From Clostridia bacterium (GTDB lineage Bacteria; Bacillota; Clostridia; Oscillospirales; CAG-272): a stretch of 64,000 bases of DNA. Within the stretch, counting starts at the first letter, position 1, and the number at the start of each line of letters is the position of its first letter. Location of the stretch: positions 1 through 64,000 of the forward strand of contig JAFVXH010000013.1 of the NCBI GenBank assembly GCA_017501225.1. The letters run 5' to 3'. Both the position numbers and the translations under genes were made by a program. The notes under the pieces were generated by a model that ran no database searches, was not told the origin of the DNA, and saw only the letters and a list, made by a program, of their open reading frames with translations. Of the stretch, positions 7,974-16,839 are shown piece after piece.

Positions 7974-9152
7974 ATGAAAACCGATATCCGTCAACAATCC
8001 CTGCAGAAGCACTATGAATGGAAGGGTAAGATCGAGGTCATCTCTCGTGCCCCCATTGACAGCCGCGAGGATCTCTCGCTCGCATATACCCCCGGCGTTG
8101 CCGAGCCCTGCATGGAAATTCACCGCAATCCCGAAAAATCCTACGAGCTGACGCGCAGAAGCAATCTCGTCGCCGTCATCACGGACGGAAGCGCCGTCTT
8201 AGGGCTTGGCAACATCGGCCCAGAGGCAGGCATGCCCGTCATGGAGGGCAAGTGCGCGCTCTTTAAGACCTTTGCCGATGTCGACGCCTTTCCCATCTGC
8301 CTGCGCACACAGGACGTCGACGAGCTGGTCAGAACGATCTATCTGCTCTCGGGCAGCTTTGGCGGCATCAACCTCGAGGACATCGGAGCACCCCGTTGCT
8401 TTGAGGTAGAACGCAGGCTGAAAGAGATTTGCGACATTCCCGTATTTCACGACGATCAGCACGGCACTGCTATCGTGGTCGCTGCGGCACTGATCAATGC
8501 CTTGAAGGTGGTAAGAAAGCCCATCGACGGCGTGCGCGTCGTCATCAACGGAGCGGGCTCTGCCGGCTGTGCCATCGGAAAGCATCTTTTGAATATGGGT
8601 GTCAAGCACCTTACGATGGTAGACCGCTTCGGCATTCTTTGCCGCGACGACAAAGCCTTGAACGAAGCGCATCGCGAAATGGCGGCGCTGACCAATCATG
8701 AAAATCTGACGGGGACACTTGCCGACGCGATGAAGGGCGCCGACGTTTTCATCGGCGTATCTGCCCCGGGTGTTGTCAGCCCGGATATGGTGCGCTCGAT
8801 GGCAAAGGACGCCATCGTTTTCCCCATGGCAAATCCCAATCCCGAGATCACGCGCGACGAAGCCCTTGCCGCAGGTGCCCGCATCGTGGGCACGGGACGC
8901 TCGGATTATCCCAACCAGATCAACAACGTCTTAGCATTCCCCGGCATCTTCCGCGGAGCACTCGATTGCAGAGCCTCTTGCATCAACGAGGAAATGAAGG
9001 TCGCAACGTCAATGGCTCTCGCCTCTCTCGTTTCCGATGCGGAGCTGAACGAGGACTACATCATCCCGAACGCACTCGATGCACGTGTCGCCCCCGCCGT
9101 CGCGAGGGCCGTGATCCTTGCCGCCAAGCAGACGGGTGTTGCGAGGGTGTGA
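7974..9152 (+). CDS. NAD(P)-dependent malic enzyme
   Basis: Oxidative decarboxylation of malate to pyruvate in the cytoplasm. The 392-aa length is that of the short bacterial class without the C-terminal phosphotransacetylase domain. Visible are the substrate stretch LAYTPGVAEPC near 37, the metal and catalytic segment VFHDDQHGTAIV near 156, and the dinucleotide fold INGAGSAGCAIG near 190. ATG 7974 follows GAAAGGACG with suitable spacing. A strong hairpin terminator follows the stop. It is co-oriented with the preceding fusion gene (22-bp gap) and may share its transcript. Confidence 0.93.
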   Translation: MKTDIRQQSLQKHYEWKGKIEVISRAPIDSREDLSLAYTPGVAEPCMEIHRNPEKSYELTRRSNLVAVITDGSAVLGLGNIGPEAGMPVMEGKCALFKTFADVDAFPICLRTQDVDELVRTIYLLSGSFGGINLEDIGAPRCFEVERRLKEICDIPVFHDDQHGTAIVVAAALINALKVVRKPIDGVRVVINGAGSAGCAIGKHLLNMGVKHLTMVDRFGILCRDDKALNEAHREMAALTNHENLTGTLADAMKGADVFIGVSAPGVVSPDMVRSMAKDAIVFPMANPNPEITRDEALAAGARIVGTGRSDYPNQINNVLAFPGIFRGALDCRASCINEEMKVATSMALASLVSDAELNEDYIIPNALDARVAPAVARAVILAAKQTGVARV

Positions 9153-9155
9153 TAA

Positions 9156-9200
9156 AAAAGGACAGAGAATTCAGAAATTCTCTGTCCTTTTGCTTTTTTT
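9156..9200 (+). terminator. Intrinsic terminator after malic enzyme
   Basis: A 16-bp perfect stem, AAAAGGACAGAGAATT/AATTCTCTGTCCTTTT, with loop CAGA, followed by TGCTTTTTTT. The A-run on the other flank could make it work in both directions. Confidence 0.92.
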
Positions 9201-9235
9201 AATGCCGTTTTTGTTACGGCAAGGCAAATTGGATT

Positions 9236-9404
9236 CTATGCCACTTCCCCCAAGGTGAACACCGGCTCACCGTTCAGATATGCCTCGATATCCTCGTCAA
9301 CCAGAACGATGACGCCGTTGGGCAGAATGTAGCTTCCGTTGGCGGTGTGATAGATACTACCGACACAAAACAGTCGCATTTTTAAGTCCGCTAACCTTCA
9401 TCAT
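9236..9404 (-). pseudogene. Remnant of a fifth lipoprotein-array copy
   Basis: The last array gene's SD-containing end is followed by ATGATGAAG opening a 15-codon frame, MMKVSGLKNATVLCR (9404-9357). This is recognisably the N-terminus of the paralogues (MITINGLKKTTVLVL) but stops at TAG. Another frame from ATG 9379 encodes 47 aa ending at 9236 (MRLFCVGSIYH at the start, GEPVFTLGEVA at the end) and has only a weak ribosome site. The simplest reading is a decayed copy, or a 5' recombination scar joined to foreign sequence; expression of the 47-aa frame cannot be excluded. Confidence 0.5.
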
Positions 9405-10006
9405 AGAAATACCTCCTGATCAAGAATTGCGTAATGAATTCTATGTACATAAAGATTTCCATTGAACTCATAAAACGTTACAAAGAAATAAAGATCATTA
9501 AATTTGTATACTACAACTGGATAGGGAGAATCGTTGCATTTTAGAACACAGTGAGGCTCGCTGTCTTTGATTCTTTGCATCGTGTCCGAAATCTCTTGAT
9601 TGCCGTTTTCGCGATCATAAACAACAGCATCGTATAATAGATTTTCATGGTATAAAATAGCAGGGCGTTCCCCTACCGGTATCTTCTCATATAAATTATT
9701 TTGGATATAAATCTTATCCTCTTCAATTCGGAAGTTCAGCGAAAACCACGAAGACATAGCGGAGCTTTGAATGTAAATCTCCGCACAAAAGCAGAACGCG
9801 GTCGCTTCCGTGGTGATCTCGCCCGCAGGAAGCGTTCGCGCCGCCGTCGTTGCCTGCGTGCCTACGGTCGCAGCGGTACCCTCACCCGTCGTAAGAGAAG
9901 GATCCCCACTTGGCTCCACGGGGTCGCACCCAATGATAGCAGAAAGCAAGAGGATCACCACCAACACCAAAACGGTCGTCTTTTTCAGTCCGTTAATTGT
10001 TATCAT
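9401..10006 (-). CDS. Tandem-array lipoprotein, copy 4
   Basis: A 201-aa putative lipoprotein of no recognised family. A type II signal peptide (hydrophobic VLVLVVILLLSAI, lipobox IIGC, Cys27) precedes a Thr/Ala/Gly-rich linker (about residues 30-68) and a C-terminal domain of about 130 aa that is diverged from its neighbours but keeps DKIYI, LYEKI, YDRENGNQEIS, VYKFN and RIHYAILDQEVF. Its ATG overlaps the stop of copy 3 in TAATG, and the SD is inside the copy 3 coding end. It ends in DQEVFL, one residue longer than the others. The mature protein should be anchored on the outer face of the membrane. Confidence 0.8.
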   Translation of the reverse strand: MITINGLKKTTVLVLVVILLLSAIIGCDPVEPSGDPSLTTGEGTAATVGTQATTAARTLPAGEITTEATAFCFCAEIYIQSSAMSSWFSLNFRIEEDKIYIQNNLYEKIPVGERPAILYHENLLYDAVVYDRENGNQEISDTMQRIKDSEPHCVLKCNDSPYPVVVYKFNDLYFFVTFYEFNGNLYVHRIHYAILDQEVFL

Positions 10007-10659
10007 TAAAATACCTCTTGATCAAGAATTGCGTAGTGAATTCTACGAACATAGGGATTCTCATTGAACCAATGGACCGATACGAAATAATAAACGGTAT
10101 CAAATTTATATACCGCGACCCTTATATCGCCCCCCTGTTGTTTTAAAACAAAGTAAGGCTCGCTTTCCTGAATTCTTTGAAGTAGCTCAGAATTCTCTTG
10201 ATTGTTGTTGTAGCGATCATAAAAAGTAGCAGCGTACAAAACATCACTCCAATCCAAACTATCAAACCATTCCTCAACCGATATTTTCTCGTATAAAGAA
10301 TCCCCAATATAGATCTTACCATCCTTAATTTGGAAATTCAACGGGAGCATCGCAGAAGTAGCAGGATCCTGAAGGCGGAGCGCCGCACGAAAACAGAGCG
10401 CGTCACCGTCCCAGTAGGGCTGGCTCGTCGTGGCTGCCGTTGTGGCTTCCGTGGTCGCCTCCGTGGTGATCTCGCCCGCAGGAAGCGTTCTCGACGCCGT
10501 CGTTGCCTGCGTGCCTACGGTCGCCGCAGTGCTCTCCCCCGTCGTAAGAGAAGGATCCCCACTTGGCTCCACGGGGTCGCACCCAACGATAGCAGAAAGC
10601 AATAGGATCACCCCCAACATCAAAACAGTCGTCTTTTTAAGTTCGTTAATTGTTATCAT
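10006..10659 (-). CDS. Tandem-array lipoprotein, copy 3
   Basis: A 217-aa lipoprotein, same architecture as copy 4: signal peptide with lipobox AIVGC, Thr-rich linker, variable C-terminal domain. Its linker is the long form with extra TTEATT repeats ending in SQPYWDGDALCFR, as in copy 1, while copies 2 and 4 have the short form ending in ATAFCF. So linker type alternates along the array. The C-terminal domain keeps DGKIYIGDSLYEKI, FYDRYNNNQE, LQRIQESEPY, VYKFDTVYYF and HYAILDQEVF. The start overlaps the stop of copy 2 by one base. Function unknown. Confidence 0.8.
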   Translation of the reverse strand: MITINELKKTTVLMLGVILLLSAIVGCDPVEPSGDPSLTTGESTAATVGTQATTASRTLPAGEITTEATTEATTAATTSQPYWDGDALCFRAALRLQDPATSAMLPLNFQIKDGKIYIGDSLYEKISVEEWFDSLDWSDVLYAATFYDRYNNNQENSELLQRIQESEPYFVLKQQGGDIRVAVYKFDTVYYFVSVHWFNENPYVRRIHYAILDQEVF

Positions 10660-11258
10660 TAAAATACCTCCTGATCAAGAATTGCGTAGTGAATTCGCGA
10701 AACCTCGCCATCATTATTCATACGCACAAAATAATAGGTGCTTTCAAACTTGTATACGTACAAAATCTGTCCAAAGTTGCTTTGCTCCTGCGCTTCCAAA
10801 ACACAATAAAGGTCACTTTCTTGAATCCTTTGTAATGTATCAACACGTCCCTTATATTCCTGTTGATCCAATGCGGTAGCATAATTCAAATAACCTACGC
10901 CATACACAATAGCAGGCGGCTTAGGAGACGATGTTTTTTTATACAAGATGTCATTGATATAAATATTGTCATTTTCAATTCTGACATTAAGCCAATACCC
11001 CCAGGAAACGCTGGGGTCATCAACGAAAATCTCCGCACGAAAGCAGAACGCGGTCGCTTCCGTGGTGATCTCGCCCGCAGGAAGCGTTCGCGCCGCCGTC
11101 GTTGCCTGCGTGCCTACGGTCGCCGCGGTACCCTCACCCGTTGTAAGAGAAGGATCCCCACTTGGCTCCACGGGGTCGCACCCAACGATAACAGAAAGCA
11201 ATAGGATCACCACCAACACCAAAACGGTCGTCTTTTTCAGTCCATTAATCGTTATCAT
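10659..11258 (-). CDS. Tandem-array lipoprotein, copy 2
   Basis: A 199-aa lipoprotein with signal peptide (lipobox VIVGC), short Thr-rich linker and a C-terminal domain that is the most divergent of the four. It has NIYINDILYKK, LQRIQESDLYCVLE and VYKFESTYYFV, and the invariant RIHYAILDQEVF end. The first 70 codons are nearly identical in DNA to copy 4, whereas the C-terminal halves differ widely. Start and stop both form TAATG overlaps with its neighbours. Function unknown. Confidence 0.8.
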   Translation of the reverse strand: MITINGLKKTTVLVLVVILLLSVIVGCDPVEPSGDPSLTTGEGTAATVGTQATTAARTLPAGEITTEATAFCFRAEIFVDDPSVSWGYWLNVRIENDNIYINDILYKKTSSPKPPAIVYGVGYLNYATALDQQEYKGRVDTLQRIQESDLYCVLEAQEQSNFGQILYVYKFESTYYFVRMNNDGEVSRIHYAILDQEVF

Positions 11259-11890
11259 TAAAATACCTCTTGATCAAGAATTGCGCGGTGGACTCTCATT
11301 ACATGACTATTCCCATAGAAAGTCAAAAAATAATAGACGTTATCAAATTTGTACACCCATATCTGCGCGATCTGAGGATTATCATTTGTCTTTAAAATGC
11401 AGTAAGGAACACTTTCCTTGATTTTTTGCAACGTATTCGAAATCTCTTGATTTCCATGAAGGCGATCATAATAATCGGCAGAGTACAAAAGATCGTCAGA
11501 ATATACAGGAACAGCTGACTCGTCACCTTCTACCTTCTCATATAAGGTTTTGCCAAGGTAGATTTTACCGTCTTCAATTCGGAATAAAAGCCATGTGCCT
11601 GCAGAAAGAGAAAACTCTTGAACGTAGGTCGCCACACGAAAACAGAGCGCATCACCATCCCAGTAGGGCTGGCTCGTCGTGGCTGCCGTTGTGGCCTCCG
11701 TGGTGATCTCGCCCGCAGGAAGCGTTCGCGCTGCCGTCGTTGCCTGCGTGCCTACGGTCGCCGCAGTGCTCTCCCCCGTCGTAAGAGAAGGATCCCCACT
11801 TGGCTCCACGGGGTCACACCCGACGATAGCAGAAAGCAAGAGGATCACCCCCAACACCAAGGACAAGGAACGAAACTCAATTTTTTTCAT
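11258..11890 (-). CDS. Tandem-array lipoprotein, copy 1 (promoter-proximal)
   Basis: The first gene of the array, 210 aa from ATG 11890, which follows AAAGGAGG. A frame open from 11962 would start inside the promoter and is not used. The signal peptide differs from the other copies at the extreme N-terminus (MKKIEFRSLSLVLGV) but converges at LLLSAIVGCDPVEPSGD. It has the long-form Thr linker ending in SQPYWDGDALCFR, then a C-terminal domain with DGKIYLGKTLYEKV, YYDRLHGNQEIS and VYKFDNVYYF, and the end RAILDQEVF. It is transcribed from the promoter at 11933-11962. Function unknown. Confidence 0.8.
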   Translation of the reverse strand: MKKIEFRSLSLVLGVILLLSAIVGCDPVEPSGDPSLTTGESTAATVGTQATTAARTLPAGEITTEATTAATTSQPYWDGDALCFRVATYVQEFSLSAGTWLLFRIEDGKIYLGKTLYEKVEGDESAVPVYSDDLLYSADYYDRLHGNQEISNTLQKIKESVPYCILKTNDNPQIAQIWVYKFDNVYYFLTFYGNSHVMRVHRAILDQEVF

Positions 11891-11932
11891 ACTGCTACCT
11901 CCTTTGGAAAATGTAGGGTTGCCCCTGCTTTT

Positions 11933-11962
11933 ATTATAACAAATCGAGAGCTTTGGTGTCAA
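11933..11962 (-). promoter_or_regulatory. Promoter of the lipoprotein array
   Basis: On the minus strand TTGACA (11962-11957), 18-bp spacer, TATAAT (11938-11933). It is the only clear promoter for the four coupled lipoprotein genes. Confidence 0.85.
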
Positions 11963-12099
11963 GGTTGATTTGTTCTAATTTGTGATAGTGATTTTGTTCA
12001 TACCGCACAGAAATTTGCCGATTTCAGGGCGACCGCGCTTGCCGTTGTGATCGCCCCTACGAGATATCAATATTTTTACGGGAAGGACACCTTTTTTGC

Positions 12100-12190
12100 T
12101 TGTAGGGGACGACCTCCCGGGCGTCCCGTTTACAAAGATCTCGATCCGTTTATTCGGAGGCGCAATCCCCGTAACACATAGCCTCCTCTC
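12100..12190. repeat. Dispersed intergenic repeat V, copy 1
   Basis: A stretch of about 80-90 bp, beginning TGTAGGGGACGACCTCCCG and ending CCGTAACACATAGCCTCC, is repeated imperfectly at 44074-44152. The surrounding 11963-12216 interval has no gene; it also carries GCGACC and GTAGGGGCGATC-type fragments typical of the repeats at 42.4-44.1 kb. Confidence 0.75.
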
Positions 12191-12216
12191 CTCCCCCGAT
12201 CCCTACAAAAACAATA

Positions 12217-12245
12217 TTGACATTTTGGAAAAAATATTGTATAAT
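12217..12245 (+). promoter_or_regulatory. Promoter of miaB
   Basis: TTGACA (12217-12222), 17-bp spacer and TATAAT (12240-12245), 38 bp before the miaB ATG. Confidence 0.88.
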
Positions 12246-12283
12246 AATATGAGATATTGTTTGATGTAAAGGGTTAGAATAAG

Positions 12284-13705
12284 ATGACAAAAAGTCCTGT
12301 TTTGCCGCCCGAGCTGACGCAAAAAAGTCATGACTTTATGGCGCGGATGCGGCGCGAAAATGAAAGATATTACGAGGGTACGGGCAAGAACCGCTCTGCC
12401 TTTGTTCTGACCTTTGGATGTCAGCAAAACGAGGCGGACAGCGAACGCCTTGCCGGTATGTGCGAGGAAATGGGATACAAGATCTGCTCCGAGCCCGAGA
12501 GCGCAGACCTGATCGTGGTCAACACCTGTGCCATTCGCGAGCACGCCGAGCAAAAGGCGCTTTCCATCGTCGGACAGTACAAGCATCTCAAGGCAAAAAA
12601 TCCCGCGCTTATCATCTGTGTCTGCGGATGCATGGTGACGCAGGAGCACCGCTGTGAGGATATCAAGCACCGCTATCCGTACGTCGATTTCGTCTTCGGC
12701 ACGGCGTCCCTTCACCGCTTCCCCGAGCTTCTGGTCGAGAAGCTGGAGCGCGGCAAGCGCATCTTCCATCCTACGGAGGAGGAATACCTCGTCGCAGAAG
12801 GCTTGCCCGTCCGCCGCGAGAGCACCTATCGCGCATGGGTTTCGATCATGTACGGCTGTAACAATTTCTGCTCCTATTGCATCGTTCCCTACGTAAGGGG
12901 ACGCGAGAGAAGCCGCCGCCCGGAGGACGTCAAGGCAGAGGTCCGCGAGCTTGTGGAACAGGGATATCGCGATATCACACTTTTAGGACAAAACGTCAAC
13001 TCCTACGGTAAGGACAGCGGAGGCGGATACGACTTTGCCGATCTTTTGCGCGAGCTTGATGCCATCGAGGGAGATTTTACCCTGCGATTTATGACGAGCC
13101 ACCCCAAGGACGCGTCAAACAAATTGATCGACGTCATGGCGGCGTCACGCCACATCGCGCACCAGTTCCACCTCCCCATGCAATCGGGAAGCGACACGAT
13201 CCTGCATGCGATGAATCGACATTACGATACGAAGCGCTATCTTTCCATCGTCCAATATATGCGAGAAAAAATGCCCGACGTCACCCTGACCTCGGACATC
13301 ATCGTCGGCTTCCCCGGCGAGAGCGAGCAGGACTTTGAGGACACGCTTTCGATGCTCCAAACGGTGCGCTTCGATATGCTCTATTCCTTTATCTACTCTC
13401 CGCGCAAGGGCACGCCTGCTGAGGAGTTGGAGCAGGTCGATCCCAAGATTAAAAGCGAACGCTTCGAGCGCCTGCTTGCTTTGCAAGGACAGATCGCGTT
13501 TGAGAAAAATCAAGCGTTCGTCGGACAAACCCTGCGCGTGCTTTGCGATGGCGTGAGCAAAAACAATTCCGCGCTCTATTCCGGACGCACGGAGGGAAAT
13601 AAGATCGCGTTCTTTGAGGGCGCGCCCGCCGACACGGGCAAATTCGTGTTCGTCAGGATCGACCGTGCCGACGCCTTTGCCTTTTACGGAACGAAACAAC
13701 AATAA
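12284..13705 (+). CDS. miaB: tRNA-2-methylthio-N6-dimethylallyladenosine synthase MiaB
   Basis: Radical-SAM methylthiotransferase that adds 2-methylthio to i6A37 of tRNAs reading UNN codons. At 473 aa it has the expected three domains: N-terminal UPF0004 with TFGCQQNEADSE (first cluster cysteine) and further cysteines in NTCAIRE and CVCGCM; radical-SAM CNNFCSYCIVPYVRGRERSR near 192-211; C-terminal TRAM. First gene of a plus-strand run (miaB-ylbF-mutS-mutL-tgt). The dimethylallyl donor enzyme MiaA is not in the window. Confidence 0.95.
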   Translation: MTKSPVLPPELTQKSHDFMARMRRENERYYEGTGKNRSAFVLTFGCQQNEADSERLAGMCEEMGYKICSEPESADLIVVNTCAIREHAEQKALSIVGQYKHLKAKNPALIICVCGCMVTQEHRCEDIKHRYPYVDFVFGTASLHRFPELLVEKLERGKRIFHPTEEEYLVAEGLPVRRESTYRAWVSIMYGCNNFCSYCIVPYVRGRERSRRPEDVKAEVRELVEQGYRDITLLGQNVNSYGKDSGGGYDFADLLRELDAIEGDFTLRFMTSHPKDASNKLIDVMAASRHIAHQFHLPMQSGSDTILHAMNRHYDTKRYLSIVQYMREKMPDVTLTSDIIVGFPGESEQDFEDTLSMLQTVRFDMLYSFIYSPRKGTPAEELEQVDPKIKSERFERLLALQGQIAFEKNQAFVGQTLRVLCDGVSKNNSALYSGRTEGNKIAFFEGAPADTGKFVFVRIDRADAFAFYGTKQQ

Positions 13706-13744
13706 ACACAAGCGTCGGAAACACCGACGGGGAAGGAACCGAAT

Positions 13745-14131
13745 ATGGAAATTTTTGAGCTTGCCGCACTGCTTGGCAAAAAACTGAAGGATGATCAAAG
13801 ACTGATAGACCTCGAAGCCGCAAAAAAGGCTTACGAGGAGGACCGTCAGCTGCAAAAATATATGGTGGAGTATGACGTTCAGCAGCGCGCGATGCAAGCT
13901 GAAGTCGCCAGAGCCGACCGCGATATGGACATGATCGGCGCCATTCAGAAGCGCACGGACGAATTGTACCGTCTGATCGCAGACCACCCCGCCTTCATCG
14001 AGCTCAACCGCACGCAAAGCGAGGTCAACGAGCTGATGAACGCCGTCAACCAGACCATTATGACGCAGATCACAGGCGAGGAGCCCTCGGGCTGCACCCA
14101 CAACTGCAAGACCTGCGGCGGCTGCCACTGA
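13745..14131 (+). CDS. YlbF/YmcA family protein with Cys-rich tail
   Basis: A 128-aa, mostly helical protein of the YlbF/YmcA family. In Bacillus, YlbF, YmcA and YaaT form an Fe-S complex that acts with RNase Y in mRNA maturation and in sporulation and competence control; ymcA also adjoins miaB there, so the gene pairing seen here is conserved. The C-terminus has four cysteines and two histidines in a 13-residue tail (GCTHNCKTCGGCH), which looks suited to binding an Fe-S cluster or metal. Assignment to YlbF versus YmcA is not possible by eye. Confidence 0.85.
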   Translation: MEIFELAALLGKKLKDDQRLIDLEAAKKAYEEDRQLQKYMVEYDVQQRAMQAEVARADRDMDMIGAIQKRTDELYRLIADHPAFIELNRTQSEVNELMNAVNQTIMTQITGEEPSGCTHNCKTCGGCH

Positions 14132-14182
14132 TACCTACACGCAAATCACACGGCAAGAGTTCTAAAAGGAGGGTGAGCGGAT

Positions 14183-16792
14183 ATGACACCCATGATGGAG
14201 CAATATTTCCAGATCAAAAAGCAATACGAGGGGCATCTGCTCTTTTACCGTCTTGGGGATTTCTACGAGATGTTTTTTGACGACGCCGTCGTCGCCTCCC
14301 GCGAGCTGGAGCTGACCCTGACGGGCAGAGATTGCGGTGAAGCCGAGCGCGCACCGATGTGCGGTGTTCCCTTTCATTCCAGCGAAAGCTATATCGGCAA
14401 GCTGATCGAAAAGGGATATAAGGTCGCCATCTGCGAGCAGGTGGAGGATCCCGCCCTTGCAAAGGGACTTGTGCGCCGTGAGGTCGTGCGCATCGTTACC
14501 CCCGGCACCCTGATCGAGCAGAGCTTTCTGACCGAGCAGGTCAACAACTATCTCTGCGCTCTGTATCTGGAGGAATCCGCTTGCGGAATCTGCTTTGCGG
14601 ATATGTCCACGGCACAGGTCTATGCCACCTCCTTCTCGGGCGAGCATACGGTCGCCCACATCAAAGCGGAGCTTGGCACCTATACGCCTCGCGAGGTTCT
14701 TTGCAATCTCGGAAGCGCGAACATGGGAGAGATCGGCGCGTTTTTGGCAACGCACCCCGAGGTCACTCTGACCGACGGGCAGGCGAAGCGCTTCTCCTAC
14801 CCCGAGGCGCTTGCCCTGGTCAAGGCGCAGTTTGGAGATACCCTCAAGGAGGATACGCTGGATAACGCCCCGCTCCTCCAAGCCGTCGGCGCACTCCTGA
14901 ACTACTTTTTGGATATGGGAAGATCCGACATCTCCTACATCCGGGAGCTGACGGTCTACTCAAGCAGCCAGTTCCTTGACATGGACTTCAATACCCTGCG
15001 CAATCTGGAGCTGATCGAATCCATGCGCGCAAAGCAGAAAAAAGGGACGCTGCTCGGCGTTCTTGACAAAACCAAAACCGCCGCAGGCGCACGCATGCTG
15101 CGCTCCTGGGTGACGCATCCCTTGCTTTCCGCGGCGGATATCCGGCGCCGTCAGGGTGCTGTCGAGGAGCTTCACGGTGCCTTTTTGCTTCGCGAGGAGC
15201 TAAGAGAGGCGCTTTCCAACGTGCTCGACCTGCAAAGACTCGTGACGCGCATCGTCTACAAAAACACAAACGGACGGGATCTGCGCGCGGTCAGCGCAAC
15301 GGTTTCCGTCGTTCCCGAGATCAAGGCACAGCTTGCCGCCTGCAAATCCGAGCGACTGACAGCTCTGTGCGAGAAGCTGGACTCGCTTGAGGACGTCTGC
15401 ACGCGCATCAATGCCGCGATCACAGAGGAGCCTCCCGTATCGGTCCGCGAGGGCGGTATGATCGCCGACGGCTACAACCAAGACGTCGATCAGCTGCGTG
15501 CCATCATGACCGACGGCAAGGGCTTTATTGAGCGCATCGCTGCCGAGGAGCGCGAAAAAACCGGAATCAAAACGCTCAAGATCGGCTATAACAAGGTATT
15601 CGGCTATTATATCGAGGTCACCAAATCTCTGATAGATCAGGTGCCCGACCGATACATCCGCAAGCAAACGCTCTCCAACTGCGAGCGCTATATCACGCAG
15701 GAGCTCAAGGATCTGGAGGCAACCGTCCTCGGAGCATCCGAGCGGCTTCACGCCCTGGAGTACGAGCTGTTCTGCGAGGTGCGCGCGTTCGTCGCATCGC
15801 AGAGCGGAAGACTGCAAAGCACGGCAGCGGCGCTTGCCGAGATCGACGTTTATCTCTCGCTTGCCACCGTTGCCGCAAAGAATCACTACGTCTGCCCCGA
15901 GGTGGACGAGGGAGATCGGATCGAGATCAAGGACGGACGCCATCCCGTGGTCGAGCAGTTCGTCAAGGACGCGTATTTCGTTCCCAACGACACCGATCTT
16001 GATACCGACGCCAATCGCCTGATGCTCATTACAGGCCCCAATATGGCGGGAAAATCCACCTATATGCGCCAGGTTGCCCTGATCACCCTGATGGCGCAGA
16101 TCGGCTCCTTCGTGCCCGCCAAGGAGGCGCACGTCGGCATTGTGGACAAGCTCTTTACCCGCGTCGGAGCATCCGACAATCTGGCTTCGGGGCAATCCAC
16201 CTTTATGCTGGAAATGACCGAGGTATCCTACATTCTCAAGAACGCCACCAAAAAGAGCCTGATCATTTACGATGAGGTAGGCAGAGGCACCTCCACCTTT
16301 GACGGCATGAGCATCGCGCGTGCCATCGTGGAGTATACCTCGGGCAAAAAAATCGGTGCCAAAACCCTGTTTGCAACCCACTACCACGAATTGACCTCCA
16401 TGGAGGAGGAGCTCGAGGGTGTGGTCAACTATAACATCGCCGCCAAGAAGCGCGGAGATGACATCACGTTCCTGCGTAAGATCCTGCGCGGCTCAACCGA
16501 CGACAGCTACGGAATCGAGGTCGCAAAGCTTGCGGGGCTTCCAAATGAAGTCATAAAGCGCGCAAAGGAGATCTTGGCATCCGTCGAGGAAACCTCCCGC
16601 GCCATCTCGCAAGGACAGGAGGGCGGAATCGGCATCAAAAAGAAAACCGTACAAAAGGATGAGAGCCTGATCTCCTTTGACGACTGTGTCAAGGAGCAGA
16701 TCATCGAGCAGCTGAAAGCCACCGATCTCAACGCGCTCTCTCCCTTTGAATGCATGTCGCTTCTCTTTGATCTGAAAAAGCAACTGCAATAA
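14183..16792 (+). CDS. mutS: DNA mismatch repair protein MutS
   Basis: Mismatch sensor ATPase, 869 aa. The mismatch-reading Phe-x-Glu is in GDFYEMFFDD near residues 30-39. Connector, lever and clamp domains occupy about 130-560. Walker A GPNMAGKSTYM is near 618, the DEVGRGTSTFDG signature near 697 and the ATHYHEL histidine near 731. A C-terminal helical tail precedes the end. It is followed 47 bp later by mutL, forming the classical repair pair. ATG 14183 follows AAAAGGAGGGTGAGCG. Confidence 0.97.
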   Translation: MTPMMEQYFQIKKQYEGHLLFYRLGDFYEMFFDDAVVASRELELTLTGRDCGEAERAPMCGVPFHSSESYIGKLIEKGYKVAICEQVEDPALAKGLVRREVVRIVTPGTLIEQSFLTEQVNNYLCALYLEESACGICFADMSTAQVYATSFSGEHTVAHIKAELGTYTPREVLCNLGSANMGEIGAFLATHPEVTLTDGQAKRFSYPEALALVKAQFGDTLKEDTLDNAPLLQAVGALLNYFLDMGRSDISYIRELTVYSSSQFLDMDFNTLRNLELIESMRAKQKKGTLLGVLDKTKTAAGARMLRSWVTHPLLSAADIRRRQGAVEELHGAFLLREELREALSNVLDLQRLVTRIVYKNTNGRDLRAVSATVSVVPEIKAQLAACKSERLTALCEKLDSLEDVCTRINAAITEEPPVSVREGGMIADGYNQDVDQLRAIMTDGKGFIERIAAEEREKTGIKTLKIGYNKVFGYYIEVTKSLIDQVPDRYIRKQTLSNCERYITQELKDLEATVLGASERLHALEYELFCEVRAFVASQSGRLQSTAAALAEIDVYLSLATVAAKNHYVCPEVDEGDRIEIKDGRHPVVEQFVKDAYFVPNDTDLDTDANRLMLITGPNMAGKSTYMRQVALITLMAQIGSFVPAKEAHVGIVDKLFTRVGASDNLASGQSTFMLEMTEVSYILKNATKKSLIIYDEVGRGTSTFDGMSIARAIVEYTSGKKIGAKTLFATHYHELTSMEEELEGVVNYNIAAKKRGDDITFLRKILRGSTDDSYGIEVAKLAGLPNEVIKRAKEILASVEETSRAISQGQEGGIGIKKKTVQKDESLISFDDCVKEQIIEQLKATDLNALSPFECMSLLFDLKKQLQ

Positions 16793-16839
16793 TTCTTCGT
16801 ATTTCCCCATTCGACTCTGCTTGTAAAGGAGGAAGCATC

